The translations under genes were made by a program, and so were the position numbers. DNA of 6,738 bases from Prosthecobacter sp. GTDB taxonomy: Bacteria > Verrucomicrobiota > Verrucomicrobiia > Verrucomicrobiales > Verrucomicrobiaceae. The stretch is from assembly GCA_025869455.1 (NCBI GenBank), contig JAOZVT010000706.1, positions 1 to 6,738 of the forward strand, in the 5' to 3' direction. Each line of letters begins with the position of its first letter. The stretch's first letter is position 1. Under the pieces are notes generated by a model. It was not told the origin of the DNA and ran no database searches. It was given only the letters and a program-made list of their open reading frames with translations. Below, one piece after another: positions 6,324 to 6,738 of the stretch.

Positions 6324-6509
6324 GTTGTTAGGCGAGACAAAAACCAAGCAGGGTTTGGGCTGAAGGCGGTTTTGATAAAATAGCCAATGATCTAGAGAGC
6401 CAATCACGAAACTCATGACCGAAGTCCGCTGTCTTTCCTTGTGAAGGGTTAAGCTCAGTTACCGCCAGCTTTGAAATCTGTTTCGGCATTTGCGCTCCAG
6501 CCTATCTTG
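6324..6509. other. Non-coding stretch after birA
   Basis: I see no gene, RNA gene or strong terminator here. The only structure near the birA end is the short AAACC (6341-6345) / GGTTT (6352-6356) stem without a proper T-run. With the repeats that follow, the whole 6324-6738 segment (415 bases) lacks coding potential. Confidence 0.55.
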
Positions 6510-6598
6510 AATCCCAGCGGGATTCCCCATGAATAGCCAGGGGCTGAGAAACGAAGCCCCTGGGCGCTAGGGCACACAGAACCAACCCGGAAGGGTTG
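6510..6598. repeat. Composite three-hairpin palindromic repeat, REP-like
   Basis: Three perfect hairpins stand in a row. The first is AATCCC (6510-6515) with GGGATT (6519-6524), loop AGC. The second is CCAGGGGCT (6537-6545) with AGCCCCTGG (6555-6563), loop of 9. The third is CAACCC (6583-6588) with GGGTTG (6593-6598), loop GGAA. The wording and order (GCGGGAT, GAATAGCCAGGGG, then an AACCC..GGGTT unit) resemble repeats I recall from Verrucomicrobiota and Planctomycetota intergenic DNA. Only one copy is in this window, so repetition cannot be shown here. Confidence 0.6.
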
Positions 6599-6695
6599 CC
6601 CAATGGACTTATGAATTTCAAATGGCTTAACACGCTGACTAATACGATTTAACCAGAGGGACTGGTGTTATAGGCACTCCCGAAATCTCTAGCAT

Positions 6696-6738
6696 GGAGC
6701 ACAGGCATCTTGCCTGTGTCTAAACAGCCGAGACGGCT
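6696..6738. repeat. Second intergenic hairpin repeat, cut by the window end
   Basis: CACAGGCA (6700-6707) pairs perfectly with TGCCTGTG (6711-6718) around TCT. Seven bases later AGCCG (6726-6730) pairs with CGGCT (6734-6738) around AGA; this stem reaches the last base and may continue. The phrase GGAGCACAGGCATCTTGCC resembles an abundant intergenic repeat type I associate with Verrucomicrobiota. A terminator role is unlikely because no T-run follows either stem. Confidence 0.5.

Noticed and set aside
6510..6738. Possible CRISPR array or small RNA gene in the right-end non-coding region
   Set aside because: The palindromes differ in sequence and are not regularly spaced repeats with spacers; no promoter or T-tailed terminator is visible.

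Overview
The window holds five plausible genes, all on the + strand, in moderately GC-rich bacterial DNA. It has no rRNA, tRNA, CRISPR array, integrase or transposase. The composite palindromic repeats near the right end resemble intergenic repeats I remember from Verrucomicrobiota and Planctomycetota. Together with the long low-complexity extensions on IF3 and the split infC locus, they make me favour a Verrucomicrobiota member (Prosthecobacter/Verrucomicrobium-like). That placement is an inference from memory, not a database result.

Layout: (1) 24-2561 encodes a Ski2-like DEAD/DEAH-box helicase with a DUF3516-type C-terminal half. (2) 2562-2909 is a 348-bp gap containing a 14-bp perfect palindrome, a GAGCAAG/CTTGCTC hairpin, a nested hairpin and a strong Shine-Dalgarno sequence. 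(3) 2910-3821 is infC, translation initiation factor IF3. The conserved core begins well upstream of the first GTG in its frame. The only well-placed start is an AUU codon behind GGAGG, the same non-canonical start used by E. coli infC. The resulting 303-residue protein has an 83-residue Pro/Ala/Asn/Gly-rich N-terminal extension and a His/Asp/Glu-rich C-terminal tail. (4) 3797-3887 holds successive hairpins, the last two terminator-like, which close the infC unit; rpmI and rplT do not follow. (5) 3930-6323 is a tightly packed trio: a HAD phosphatase, a cation diffusion facilitator (CDF) transporter (4-base ATGA overlap) and a monofunctional biotin-protein ligase (32-base overlap). (6) 6324-6738 is non-coding and contains a three-hairpin composite repeat and a second hairpin repeat cut by the window edge.

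Functionally, the left part is RNA and translation housekeeping (helicase, IF3). The right part is a probable co-transcribed set for phosphate-ester hydrolysis, divalent-metal transport and biotinylation of carboxylase subunits, with no obvious shared pathway. The most notable features are the AUU start with its likely autoregulation and the two unusual IF3 extensions. I do not see an unknown multi-gene system here.
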